DNA of 64,000 nucleotides from Kitasatospora sp. NBC_01250. Lineage in GTDB: Bacteria > Actinomycetota > Actinomycetes > Streptomycetales > Streptomycetaceae. Shown here in pieces: positions 13,162-21,473 of the stretch. The stretch spans positions 5,890,001-5,954,000 of the forward strand of contig NZ_CP108476.1 in assembly GCF_036226465.1 (NCBI RefSeq), written 5' to 3'. Each line of letters starts with the position of its first letter. Positions within the stretch are counted from its first letter, which is position 1. The notes beneath the pieces were generated by a model that was not told the DNA's origin, did no database searches, and saw only the letters and a program-made list of their open reading frames with translations. The translations under genes were made by a program, and so were the position numbers.

Positions 13162-14805
13162 ATGACCGACGGCAGTACGCGTCACCCCGACGACAGCTTC
13201 CACGTCTTCGACACCACCCTGCGCGACGGCGCGCAGCGCGAGGGCATCAACCTCACGGTGGCCGACAAGCTGACCATTGCACGGCACCTGGACGACTTCG
13301 GAGTCGGGTTCATCGAGGGCGGCTGGCCGGGCGCCAACCCCCGTGACACCGAGTTCTTCGCCCGGGCCGCCACCGAACTCGACCTGAAGCACGCGCAGTT
13401 GGTGGCCTTCGGGGCGACCCGCCGGGCCGGCGGCGAGGCGGCGACGGACCCGCAGCTGGCGGGGCTGCTCGACTCCGGAGCCCCGGTGATCACCCTGGTC
13501 GCCAAGGCGCACGACCGCCACGTGGAGCTGGCCCTGCGCACCACGCTGGACGAGAACCTGGCGATGATCCGGGACAGCGTCGCCCACCTGCGCGCGCGCG
13601 GGCGCCGGGTCTTCGTCGACTGCGAGCACTTCTTCGACGGCTACCGGGCCAACCGCGACTACGCCCTCGCCGTGGTGCGCACCGCGCAGGAGGCGGGCGC
13701 CGACGTCGTGGTGCTCTGCGACACCAACGGCGGGATGCTGCCCGCGGGCATCCGCGAGACCGTCGCCGAGGTGCTGGCCGCCACCGGCGCCCGGCTCGGC
13801 ATCCACGCGCAGGACGACACCGGCTGCGCGGTGGCCAACACGCTGGCCGCGGTGGACGCCGGGGCCAGCCACGTCCAGTGCACGGCCAACGGCTACGGCG
13901 AGCGGGTCGGCAACGCCAACCTGTTCCCGGTGGTCGGCGCGCTGGAGATCAAGTACGGGCGCCCGGTGCTGCCGCTCGGCAAGCTGGCCGAGATGACCCG
14001 GATCTCGCACGCCATCGCCGAGGTGGTCAACCTGACGCCCGGCACCCACCAGCCGTACGTGGGCGTCTCCGCCTTCGCGCACAAGGGTGGCCTGCACGCC
14101 TCCGCGATCAAGGTCGACCCGAACCTGTACCAGCACATCGACCCCGAGCGGGTCGGCAACACCATGCGGATGCTGGTCTCCGACATGGCCGGGCGGGCCT
14201 CGGTGGAGCTCAAGGGCCGGGAGCTGGGCTACGACCTCTCCGCCGACCGCGAGCTGGTGGGCCGGGTGGTCGCCAAGGTCAAGGAGCAGGAGAACCTCGG
14301 CTACACCTACGAGGCCGCCGACGCCTCCTTCGAGCTGCTGCTCCGCGACGAGGTGCACGGCAGCCGCGAGCGCTTCTTCACGCTGGAGTCCTGGCGCACC
14401 ATCAGCGAGCAGCGGCAGGAGGGCGGCACGGGCAACGAGGCCACGGTGAAGCTCTGGGCCAAGGGCGAGCGGATCGTGGCCACCGGCGAGGGCAACGGGC
14501 CGGTCGACGCGCTGGACAAGGCCCTGCGCACCGCGCTGGAGCGGATCTACCCGCAGCTGGCCAAGCTGGAGCTGGTGGACTACAAGGTCCGGATCCTGGA
14601 GGGCCGGCACGGCACCGGCTCGCGCACCCGGGTGCTGGTGGAGTCCGCCGACGGCAGCGCGACCTGGTCCACCGTGGGTGTCGCGGACAACGTGATCGAC
14701 GCCTCCTGGCACGCGCTGGACGACGCCTACACCTACATCCTGCTCAAGTCCGGCCTCGAACCGGAGCACCGGGAGCCGGGGCACCGGGAGACGGAGCAGG
14801 GCTGA
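13162..14805 (+). CDS. cimA: Citramalate synthase (LeuA-like)
   Basis: Condenses pyruvate with acetyl-CoA to (R)-citramalate, a threonine-independent route to 2-oxobutyrate for isoleucine. The 547 residues match the long CimA type: an HMGL-like TIM barrel (about 1-290) opening with VFDTTLRDGAQREGINL, then GTHQPYVGVSAFAHKGGLHASA, and a C-terminal LeuA dimer/regulatory domain (about 400-540, TVKLWAKGERIVATGEGNGPVDALDKAL). The metal motif normally read as HxHND is His215-Ala-Gln217-Asp-Asp here (IHAQDDTGCAVAN). The ATG has a GGAGA site upstream. A 479-bp gap with a leader peptide and attenuator precedes it, and a palindromic terminator follows. Confidence 0.9.
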   Translation: MTDGSTRHPDDSFHVFDTTLRDGAQREGINLTVADKLTIARHLDDFGVGFIEGGWPGANPRDTEFFARAATELDLKHAQLVAFGATRRAGGEAATDPQLAGLLDSGAPVITLVAKAHDRHVELALRTTLDENLAMIRDSVAHLRARGRRVFVDCEHFFDGYRANRDYALAVVRTAQEAGADVVVLCDTNGGMLPAGIRETVAEVLAATGARLGIHAQDDTGCAVANTLAAVDAGASHVQCTANGYGERVGNANLFPVVGALEIKYGRPVLPLGKLAEMTRISHAIAEVVNLTPGTHQPYVGVSAFAHKGGLHASAIKVDPNLYQHIDPERVGNTMRMLVSDMAGRASVELKGRELGYDLSADRELVGRVVAKVKEQENLGYTYEAADASFELLLRDEVHGSRERFFTLESWRTISEQRQEGGTGNEATVKLWAKGERIVATGEGNGPVDALDKALRTALERIYPQLAKLELVDYKVRILEGRHGTGSRTRVLVESADGSATWSTVGVADNVIDASWHALDDAYTYILLKSGLEPEHREPGHRETEQG

Positions 14806-14814
14806 CACGGATGC

Positions 14815-14839
14815 GGGGACCCCGGCCCACGGGGTCCCC
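14815..14839 (+). terminator. Terminator after cimA
   Basis: A perfect 9-bp stem GGGGACCCC/GGGGTCCCC (14815-14823 with 14831-14839) lies 9 nt after the cimA stop. Confidence 0.75.
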
Positions 14840-14844
14840 GACCG

Positions 14845-14877
14845 CCCCGGCGCACCGGCGGGAGCGCCGGACCGGGG
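14845..14877 (-). terminator. Terminator of the first conservon
   Basis: A two-part stem (CCCCGG 14845-14850 with 14872-14877; CCGGCG 14855-14860 with CGCCGG 14865-14870), 6 nt past the minus-strand cvnD stop. With the cimA hairpin it insulates the convergent units. Confidence 0.6.
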
Positions 14878-14881
14878 CCCA

Positions 14882-15496
14882 GGTCAGCGGAGTCTGGCGA
14901 GCAGGGCGTGTTCGACGAGGGTGATCAGGGCGCTCTTGGCGCTGTCGCGGCGGCGGGCGTCGAGGGCGATGATCGGGGTGTCGGGGCCGAGCTGGAGTGC
15001 TTCGCGGACTTCGTCGGGGGTGTGGGGCTGGTGTCCGTCGAAGCCGTTGAGGGCGACGACGAAGGGCAGTCCGCTGTTCTCGAAGTAGTCGAGGGCGGGG
15101 AAGCAGTCGGCGAGGCGGCGGGTGTCGACGAGGACGACGGCGCCGATGGCGCCGCGGACGAGGTCGTCCCACATGAACCAGAAGCGGTCCTGGCCGGGGG
15201 TGCCGAAGAGGTAGAGGATGAGGTCTTCGTCGAGGGTGATGCGGCCGAAGTCCATGGCCACCGTGGTGGTGGTTTTTCCGGAGACCTTGCTGATGTCGTC
15301 GATGCCGGCGGAGGCGCTGGTCATGACGGCTTCGGTGCGCAGCGGGTTGATCTCGGAGACGGCGCCGACGAGGGTGGTCTTGCCGACACCGAAGCCGCCC
15401 GCCACGACGATCTTCGCGGAGGTGGTGGCGCGGGTGGCGGCCGCGGGGCTAGAGCTTGCGAAGTCCACTGAGGACCCTTTCGAGCAGCGTGACGTC
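14882..15496. repeat. 615-bp near-identical block, copy 1 (cvnD and end of cvnC)
   Basis: Matches 20859-21473 in direct orientation without gaps; by eye only two mismatches in 615 bp. It covers all of cvnD, the cvnC/cvnD overlap and the last 16 codons of cvnC, then similarity drops. Confidence 0.95.
14884..15468 (-). CDS. cvnD: Conservon small GTPase, CvnD-type, first conservon
   Basis: An MglA/Ras-like GTP-binding protein of 194 residues, fourth component of a Streptomyces conservon and probable output switch at the membrane. G motifs: GGFGVGKTT (P-loop, residues 24-32), FGTPGQDRF (G3), and VVALNGFDG (G4-like, with Gly where Lys of NKxD is usual). Its start overlaps the end of cvnC by 20 nt, indicating translational coupling. 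The protein differs from the second copy at 20861 by one residue (Pro for Ala in GHQPHTPDEV). A stem-loop terminator follows the stop. Confidence 0.93.
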   Translation of the reverse strand: MDFASSSPAAATRATTSAKIVVAGGFGVGKTTLVGAVSEINPLRTEAVMTSASAGIDDISKVSGKTTTTVAMDFGRITLDEDLILYLFGTPGQDRFWFMWDDLVRGAIGAVVLVDTRRLADCFPALDYFENSGLPFVVALNGFDGHQPHTPDEVREALQLGPDTPIIALDARRRDSAKSALITLVEHALLARLR

Positions 15497-16066
15497 GGGC
15501 TGGTTGCCGGATTCGCCCCCGGCGGCGGGCTGGTGGATGGCGACCAGGCCGGCTTCGGCGAGGTCGGCCACGAGGATCCGGGCCACCCCGAGTGGCAGGG
15601 AGAGCAGCGCCGAGACCTCGGCCACCGACTTCACCTCGGTGGCGCACAGCGTGCAGATCCGCTGGTGCTCGGGCAGCAGCGTGGCCAGGCGGGCCTGGTC
15701 GACATTGGCCGAAACCAGTGCCTCCAGAGCCAGTTCGTACCGCGGTCGGGTGCGGCCCCCGGTCATCGCGAACGGTCTGATCAGCGGACCGCTGTCCGCT
15801 TCGTCGGCACCCGCCGCGTCCTGGAGCCCAGCGGCCTGCCGCTGGTCCGCGGCGGCGGGCTCTGCCTGCGGGGCAGGCCGCATCTGCTGCTGCGGGTACG
15901 GCTGGCCGTGCTGCGGGAGGGGCCGACCGTACGGGTCGCCGTACTCGCCGTACTGCGGTCGGCCGTAGCTCTGGCCTTGGCCTGCGCCGGGAGTACCGAA
16001 CGCGTCGTGGCCGGTGCCGGGGTACGGGACTCCGTACGAGCCCTGGCGATCGTCGGGCGGTGTCAC
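15449..16066 (-). CDS. cvnC: Conservon DUF742 protein, CvnC-type, first conservon
   Basis: Third conservon component, a DUF742 protein with a winged-helix-like C-terminal domain. It has 205 residues from a GTG with GGAGAGG upstream. The N-terminal 95 residues are low-complexity, rich in Tyr/Gly/Gln/Pro (YGRPQYGEYGDPYGRP). The DUF742 domain begins at LIRPFAMTGGRTRPRYELALEALV and ends with LGVARILVADLAEAGLVAIHQPA and LLERVLSGLRKL. A 342-bp spacer, unusually long, separates it from cvnB upstream. It is about 60 residues longer than the paralogue at 21426, all in the low-complexity tail. Confidence 0.9.
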   Translation of the reverse strand: MTPPDDRQGSYGVPYPGTGHDAFGTPGAGQGQSYGRPQYGEYGDPYGRPLPQHGQPYPQQQMRPAPQAEPAAADQRQAAGLQDAAGADEADSGPLIRPFAMTGGRTRPRYELALEALVSANVDQARLATLLPEHQRICTLCATEVKSVAEVSALLSLPLGVARILVADLAEAGLVAIHQPAAGGESGNQPDVTLLERVLSGLRKL

Positions 16067-16408
16067 GGTTCCTCTCCTCACAGGATGCGGCTGTTGCAAG
16101 GTGCGGGCGCGGCGTCGGCTGTGGGGCCGGTGCCGGTGGTGCGAGGTGCCGTACAAGCCCGACACCGTGCCCGTCGCCACGGGCTCGGAAAGGGGCGGCT
16201 GGATACTACAAGTACTACGACGGTGACCGCATGCCCTCACCGGGGTACGTCCGATGGCCCGTCAGTGATACCCGATGGACCGTCAGGAGCGCTACGCCGG
16301 ACCGAAAACAGCTGGTCCGAGGGGGCGTGGCCGCAGTGCCTGCTGACCGACGGACCGTCAGGGGCGTCGGTTCGGCGCAGTGCGCCGGGACGAGCCCCTG
16401 ACGGCCGG
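16067..16408. promoter_or_regulatory. cvnB-cvnC spacer with three degenerate direct repeats
   Basis: No convincing gene. It contains three copies of a motif CCGAYGGMCCGTCAGKG-like at 16251-16267, 16272-16289 and 16347-16364, and an AT-rich patch (16203-16220, TACTACAAGTACTAC) that on the minus strand offers a TAGTAT -10-like box. It may carry an internal promoter or operator for cvnC-cvnD. The second conservon has only 100 bp here and lacks the repeats. Confidence 0.4.
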
Positions 16409-16804
16409 TCAGTGCAGGAGGCTGCCCTGGAGTTCGGCTCGCAGGGCGGGGGTGAGGACGGCGCCGGCCCGGTCGACGAGCAGGGCCATCTCGTAGCCGA
16501 CGAGGCCGATGTCGGAGTCGGGGGAGGCGAGGACGGCGAGCGAGGAGCCGTCGCTGATGGCCATCAGGAAGAGGAAGCCGCGCTCCATCTCCACGACGGT
16601 CTGGTTGACGTCGCCGCCCTCGAAGATCCGGCTGGCGCCGGAGGTCAGCGAGGTGAGGCCGGAGGCGACGGCGGCGAGCTGGTCGGCGCGGTCGCGCGGG
16701 AAGCCCTCGGACATGGCGAGCAGGAGCCCGTCGGCGGAGACCACCACCGTGTGCGACACCCCGGGGGTGTTGTCCACGAAATTGGTGATCAGCCAGTTCA
16801 GGTT
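16408..16804. repeat. 397-bp near-identical block, copy 1 (cvnB)
   Basis: Matches 21951-22347 in direct orientation; by eye two mismatches. It covers nearly all of cvnB except the first six codons. Confidence 0.95.
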
Positions 16805-16822
16805 CTGTGCGGCCTGGCTCAT
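16409..16822 (-). CDS. cvnB: Conservon roadblock/LC7 protein, CvnB-type, first conservon
   Basis: A 137-residue Roadblock/LC7 protein, second conservon component, thought to bridge the sensor CvnA and the GTPase CvnD (an MglB-like role). Characteristic text: LNWLITNFVDNTPGVSHTVVVSADGLLLAMSEGFPRDRADQLAAV and YEMALLVDRAGAVLTPALRAEL. It starts at ATG 16822, 10 nt after the cvnA stop; a TTG three codons upstream has a better-spaced AGGAG and is an alternative. From about residue 15 on, the protein is identical to the second-conservon copy. Confidence 0.93.
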   Translation of the reverse strand: MSQAAQNLNWLITNFVDNTPGVSHTVVVSADGLLLAMSEGFPRDRADQLAAVASGLTSLTSGASRIFEGGDVNQTVVEMERGFLFLMAISDGSSLAVLASPDSDIGLVGYEMALLVDRAGAVLTPALRAELQGSLLH

Positions 16823-16832
16823 CTGAGTCAAC

Positions 16833-19800
16833 TCAACGCTCCTGGTGGTTCGAGCCGCCGAAGAGATCGGTGCTGTCGTTCTGGTGTCCTGCCCCGGGGT
16901 GACCGGGCTGGGACATGTCCTGGGGGTCGATCCGGAAGCTGCCGGTCTGGCCGGACTCGCTGCCCGCGTTGCGGCCCTGGGCCACACCGCGGCGCAGGTT
17001 GGTCAGGCGACCGCGCACCTCCTCGGGGCTGCGCGAGACCTGCGGTCCCTCGCTGCTGCCCGACTTGGCGTTGCCGGGGACGAGGTTCTGCTTGGGGACC
17101 CGGCGCGGCAGACCGGATCCGGTCACCCCGCCGGCAGCCGGCTCGCGCACCTGCTCGGCGCGCTGCCAGGCCCCGTCGTTCGCCGACTGCCAGGCGGTCG
17201 GGCCGGTCGGGCCCGAGGCGCCGAGGCCCGACACCTGGTGGCCGCGCGCCGCCTCGGCCTCGTCGGCCGAGGTGTCCTTGGCACCGGTGAACCAGTTCGG
17301 CTGCTCGTCCGAGTTCAGCTCGCCGATCGCGCGGGAGCCGAGCCCACCGCCCACCAGCTGCTGGCCGGGGCGGCGCTGCGGCAGACCCGAGTCGAGCGTG
17401 GGCGGCTGGGCCGCCGGCAGCGCCGGGGACTCGGCACCGTACGGGTGGCCGGCCGGGGTCTCGCCGCGGCCGGGGCCCGAGGTGCCCCGCGGCGCGAAGC
17501 CGTCGAAGCCGCGCTCGGAGACCTGCGGCAGGGCGGCGGTGTCCTGGTAGCCGTCGTCCGCCGGCTGCTGGTAGCCGTGCCGCTGGTAGCCCTCGGGCTG
17601 GTAGCCGCCGTCCTGGTAGCCGTAGGCCCCGGCGCCCTGGTCGGCGTAGTAGCCCTGCTGCTGGCCGTAGCCGCCGTAGGACTGCTCGGGGGCCTGCTGC
17701 TGGTAGCCCTGGCCGGCGTAGGGCTGCTGGTCGGCGTAGTAGCCGCCGTCCTGGTAGCCCTGCTGCTGGCCGTAGCCGTAGGACTGCTCGTGGGCCTGCT
17801 GCCCGTAGTCCTGCTGCTCCGGCTCGGGCTCGACGAACTCCGCCTCGACGTAGTCCGCCTCGGCGGCCTCCGCGTGGCCGAGCTCGGCCCGGCTGAACTC
17901 GGCGGTCGCGTAGTCGCCCTGCTGGAAGTCGTCCTGGCGGAACTCGCCCTGCTGCAGCTCGTCACGGCCGAAGCCCTGCTGCTGGAACCCGTCCGGCTGG
18001 AAGCCCTCGCCGGCGAACTCCTGCTCGCCGCCGTCGAACTCGCCGGCCTCGCCGGAGCCGGACTCCAGTGCGGCCCGGCGGCGCTGGTCCAGCCGCTGCG
18101 AGCGCTGCATCGAGTCCAGCGCCGGGCTGAAGCCGCCGGCGCCGCGCCCACCGAGGGCGAGGTTGTCGTCGAAGCCCAGCTCGGCCGCGCTGCGCGGCGC
18201 GGCGTAGCCGTCCTGGTCCCAGCCGGCGGTCGAGGGCTCCTGGTCCGCGAAGATCCGCGAGACCGTGAACTCCTCCTCCGGCTCCGGCATGGCGCGCATC
18301 TGGGTCAGCGCGGCCGGGAGCATGACCAGCGAGGTGGTGCCGGCCGACTCGCCCGAGGGACGCAGCTGGACGCGCACGTCGTGGCGGTCGGAGAGCCGGC
18401 CGACCACGAACAGGCCCATGCGGCGGGAGATCGAGGCGTCGACCGTGGGCGGCTCGGCGAGCTTCTCGTTGATCTCGGCGAAGTCCTCGGCGGTCAGGCC
18501 GATGCCCTTGTCGTGGATCTCGACCAGCACCCGGCCGTCCGGCAGCCGGGTCGCGGTGACGGTGACCCGGGTCTGCGGGCTGGAGAACGAGGTGGCGTTC
18601 TCCAGCAGCTCGGCGAGCAGGTGGACGAGGTCGGTCACGGCCGCGCCGATGACCTCGGCCTCCGGGATGCCGGACAGCTCGATGCGCTCGTACTGCTCCA
18701 CCTCGGAGGCGGCGGCGCGCAGCACGTCGACCAGCGGGACGGGGGTGTTCCAGCGACGGCCCGGCTCCTCACCGGCCAGAACCAGCAGGTTCTCACCGTT
18801 GCGGCGCATACGGGTGGCGAGGTGGTCCAGCTTGAAGAGGTTCTCCAGCTGGTCCGGGTCGGCCTCGTTGTTCTCCAGGTCGGTGATCAGCGCCAGCTGG
18901 CGCTGGATGAGGCCCTGGCTGCGGCGCGAGAGGTTGGAGAAGATCGCGTTCAGGTTGCCTCGGAGCAGCGCCTGCTCGGCGGCCAGCGAGACCGCCTGGC
19001 TGTGCACCTGGTCGAAGGCGCGGGCGACCTCGCCGATCTCGTCCCGGCCCCAGAGCGGAATCTTCTCGACGTTGGTGTCCACCCGGTCCGGGTCGGTCTT
19101 GGAGAGCTTCTCGACCAGGTCGGGCAGTCGGTGGTTGGCGATCTCCAGCGCGGCGGTGTTCAGCACGCGCATCCCGAGGATCATCGAGCGGGCGATGAAG
19201 CCGGTGAGCAGACCGGCCAGCACCAGCGAGGCCACCACGATCGAGGCGTTCAGGATGGCGTCGGTCTGGGCGCTGTCCTTGGCGGTGACCGCGTCGTTGA
19301 CGACGCTGTTCAGCAGCGAGGTCTCGGTGGACCGCAGCGGGTTGATCTCGCTCTGGGTGGCCTGCAGCCAGTTCGCCGGGGTCAGGCCGGCGGACTGTGC
19401 GCTGGCGGCGGCCTGCGCCGCGGCGGCGGCGGAGTCCGGGGTGGACATGCCGTCCGAGGCGGCCTGCTGGTAGGCCAGGCCGATGCTCATCAGGCCCGTC
19501 ACGCTGGGCAGCGTCTGGTTGTCCGGCATCCGCAGCGGCAGCTTGGCATCGGCGGTGGCCTCGGCGACCAGTGCGTCCGCGTAGACGTGGTTGTCCTGCG
19601 GGGAGGAGCCGGTCTGGAAGCTCGCCAGCGCGTTCTGCTGGATGTTGGAGGAGACCAGCAGATCCTGGATCAGCTGGATGTTCTCCCACCGGGTGGTCTT
19701 CTGGGCGCCGATCCCGACCAGCAGCATCAGCATCTGGGCGCGCTGGGTCGAGGAGTAGGCCTTGGTCTGCGAGATGTTGTAGATGGCGCGACCGCGGTTC

Positions 19801-20510
19801 ACCCCTGCGGCGCTGCCGGCGCCGACCGTACCGTCGATCGACAGCAGCGGGTTGATCATCACCGAGTAGGCGTCGATGGTGGCGCTCGCGTACAGCTCGG
19901 GCGTGTAGGCGACGCTGCGCAGGTGCGCCAGCGAGGCGGCGTCCGACTCGAACGCGTAGTCGTCCTGGGTGATTTCGGCGCTGTTGCTGATCTTGGCGAC
20001 GGCGGCGCGGTACGTGGTCATCCGCTGGTCCGTGGTGGCACGCAGCTTGGCGACGGTGCCCTCCGGGTCCTGCCCGGTGAGCAGCGGGGTCAGGCTGAGG
20101 TCGCGCTCGTTCTCCAGCGCGTCGGCCAGGTTGGTGGCGGCGCGGGCCAGCTCGGCGATCTTCTCGGCCTGGCTGGCCTTGACGTAGCTGTCGAACGAGG
20201 TGTTGACGCGCAGACCGCCGAAGACCAGCGCGATGATGACCGGTATCAGCATGATCGAGACGAGTCGGACCGGCACCCGCCAGTTGCGGAAGGCCAGGAA
20301 CTCGTACCGGCTGGTCCGCGTTGGACGTTCGTCGGTGCCGCTACCGGGCTCCAGGGGCGAACTGACCAATCGGCCCGGGGTACCGGAGCCGGGCAGGGGA
20401 CGCTCGGGCTTCGCCGCGAAGGGGGAGAACCCGGCAGAACTCTGGCCGCTGCGGTCCGTCTCGCGGGGCTCGGAGCCCTTCTGCGGCGTGACTGGCTGCT
20501 TACGCCTCAC
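16833..20510 (-). CDS. cvnA: Conservon sensor ATPase, CvnA-type, first conservon
   Basis: A membrane histidine-kinase-like sensor of about 1225 residues from a GTG with GAGAGG 10 nt upstream. Order: disordered N-terminus; TM1 (about 82-102, LVSIMLIPVIIALVFGGL); a large extracytoplasmic helical NIT-type sensing domain; TM2 (about 410-440); HAMP-like linker; and a GHKL ATPase domain (about 600-760) with LLAELLENATSFSSPQ and IHDKGIGLTAEDFAEIN. The putative phospho-acceptor His region is degenerate, as in other CvnA proteins. A long Gln/Tyr/Gly low-complexity tract (GYQDGGYYADQQ-like) follows, then a short conserved end, EEVRGRLTNLRRG. First gene of the conservon. Confidence 0.92.
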   Translation of the reverse strand: MRRKQPVTPQKGSEPRETDRSGQSSAGFSPFAAKPERPLPGSGTPGRLVSSPLEPGSGTDERPTRTSRYEFLAFRNWRVPVRLVSIMLIPVIIALVFGGLRVNTSFDSYVKASQAEKIAELARAATNLADALENERDLSLTPLLTGQDPEGTVAKLRATTDQRMTTYRAAVAKISNSAEITQDDYAFESDAASLAHLRSVAYTPELYASATIDAYSVMINPLLSIDGTVGAGSAAGVNRGRAIYNISQTKAYSSTQRAQMLMLLVGIGAQKTTRWENIQLIQDLLVSSNIQQNALASFQTGSSPQDNHVYADALVAEATADAKLPLRMPDNQTLPSVTGLMSIGLAYQQAASDGMSTPDSAAAAAQAAASAQSAGLTPANWLQATQSEINPLRSTETSLLNSVVNDAVTAKDSAQTDAILNASIVVASLVLAGLLTGFIARSMILGMRVLNTAALEIANHRLPDLVEKLSKTDPDRVDTNVEKIPLWGRDEIGEVARAFDQVHSQAVSLAAEQALLRGNLNAIFSNLSRRSQGLIQRQLALITDLENNEADPDQLENLFKLDHLATRMRRNGENLLVLAGEEPGRRWNTPVPLVDVLRAAASEVEQYERIELSGIPEAEVIGAAVTDLVHLLAELLENATSFSSPQTRVTVTATRLPDGRVLVEIHDKGIGLTAEDFAEINEKLAEPPTVDASISRRMGLFVVGRLSDRHDVRVQLRPSGESAGTTSLVMLPAALTQMRAMPEPEEEFTVSRIFADQEPSTAGWDQDGYAAPRSAAELGFDDNLALGGRGAGGFSPALDSMQRSQRLDQRRRAALESGSGEAGEFDGGEQEFAGEGFQPDGFQQQGFGRDELQQGEFRQDDFQQGDYATAEFSRAELGHAEAAEADYVEAEFVEPEPEQQDYGQQAHEQSYGYGQQQGYQDGGYYADQQPYAGQGYQQQAPEQSYGGYGQQQGYYADQGAGAYGYQDGGYQPEGYQRHGYQQPADDGYQDTAALPQVSERGFDGFAPRGTSGPGRGETPAGHPYGAESPALPAAQPPTLDSGLPQRRPGQQLVGGGLGSRAIGELNSDEQPNWFTGAKDTSADEAEAARGHQVSGLGASGPTGPTAWQSANDGAWQRAEQVREPAAGGVTGSGLPRRVPKQNLVPGNAKSGSSEGPQVSRSPEEVRGRLTNLRRGVAQGRNAGSESGQTGSFRIDPQDMSQPGHPGAGHQNDSTDLFGGSNHQER

Positions 20511-20826
20511 TCGACAACAACCTCTCGGCCGCTCGGCGGCCATGGATCAATCCAGCGGCTACCCCTGGCCGCAGCCCGCTGCTGGGTGGAACTGCTATCT
20601 GGGTCACTTCGGGGGTAGCTGGAATTTCAGCACGTGCGGGAGAACGGGACAAACAGCTCAGCTGAGTCGCGCCTCGGAGCACATATAGGACATTCGGCCA
20701 CAGGCTCCCCCAAACCCTCGGGTGCCGTAAGCCGAGCGCACCCGAACGACTACGGGTTGTCACCGAAACGTCCGAAATGCCTACCGAACCGTTATGCGAT
20801 GCACAGAACCCGTAACGCGCAGGACG
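20511..20826 (-). promoter_or_regulatory. Upstream region of the first conservon
   Basis: No supported gene. The minus strand offers an AT-rich TATATG box (forward 20682-20687) about 170 bp before cvnA, a plausible -10 for the operon, although no good -35 is seen. The left part of the gap reads as a GC-rich leader. Confidence 0.35.
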
Positions 20827-20854
20827 GATCGGGGACCCCGCGAGGTCCCCGATC
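20827..20854 (-). terminator. Terminator of the second conservon
   Basis: A perfect 11-bp stem GATCGGGGACC/GGTCCCCGATC (20827-20837 with 20844-20854) lies 6 nt past the stop of the second cvnD. Confidence 0.8.
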
Positions 20855-20858
20855 CTTC

Positions 20859-21473
20859 GGTCAGCGGAGTCTGGCGAGCAGGGCGTGTTCGACGAGGGTG
20901 ATCAGGGCGCTCTTGGCGCTGTCGCGGCGGCGGGCGTCGAGGGCGATGATCGGGGTGTCGGGGCCGAGCTGGAGTGCTTCGCGGACTTCGTCGGGGGTGT
21001 GGGCCTGGTGTCCGTCGAAGCCGTTGAGGGCGACGACGAAGGGCAGTCCGCTGTTCTCGAAGTAGTCGAGGGCGGGGAAGCAGTCGGCGAGGCGGCGGGT
21101 GTCGACGAGGACGACGGCGCCGATGGCGCCGCGGACGAGGTCGTCCCACATGAACCAGAAGCGGTCCTGGCCGGGGGTGCCGAAGAGGTAGAGGATGAGG
21201 TCTTCGTCGAGGGTGATGCGGCCGAAGTCCATGGCCACCGTGGTGGTGGTCTTTCCGGAGACCTTGCTGATGTCGTCGATGCCGGCGGAGGCGCTGGTCA
21301 TGACGGCTTCGGTGCGCAGCGGGTTGATCTCGGAGACGGCGCCGACGAGGGTGGTCTTGCCGACACCGAAGCCGCCCGCCACGACGATCTTCGCGGAGGT
21401 GGTGGCGCGGGTGGCGGCCGCGGGGCTAGAGCTTGCGAAGTCCACTGAGGACCCTTTCGAGCAGCGTGACGTC
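20859..21473. repeat. 615-bp near-identical block, copy 2 (cvnD and end of cvnC)
   Basis: Direct repeat of 14882-15496 with two mismatches by eye: one changes a Pro to Ala codon, the other is silent. A shorter identical stretch of roughly 70 bp resumes inside cvnC after a diverged segment. Confidence 0.95.
20861..21445 (-). CDS. cvnD: Conservon small GTPase, CvnD-type, second conservon
   Basis: A 194-residue Ras/MglA-like GTPase, identical to the protein at 14884 except for Ala in GHQAHTPDEV. It has the same P-loop (GGFGVGKTT) and FGTPGQDRF switch, and the same 20-nt overlap with cvnC. Because the two GTPases are effectively the same protein, signals from the two diverged CvnA sensors could converge on one GTPase pool (inference). 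Followed by a perfect 11-bp hairpin. Confidence 0.93.
   Translation of the reverse strand: MDFASSSPAAATRATTSAKIVVAGGFGVGKTTLVGAVSEINPLRTEAVMTSASAGIDDISKVSGKTTTTVAMDFGRITLDEDLILYLFGTPGQDRFWFMWDDLVRGAIGAVVLVDTRRLADCFPALDYFENSGLPFVVALNGFDGHQAHTPDEVREALQLGPDTPIIALDARRRDSAKSALITLVEHALLARLR

Noticed and set aside
16845-20618. 1257-codon plus-strand frame opposite the first cvnA
   Set aside because: Antisense shadow with Leu/Val/Gly/Arg bias and no motifs; the minus strand has a complete sensor ATPase.
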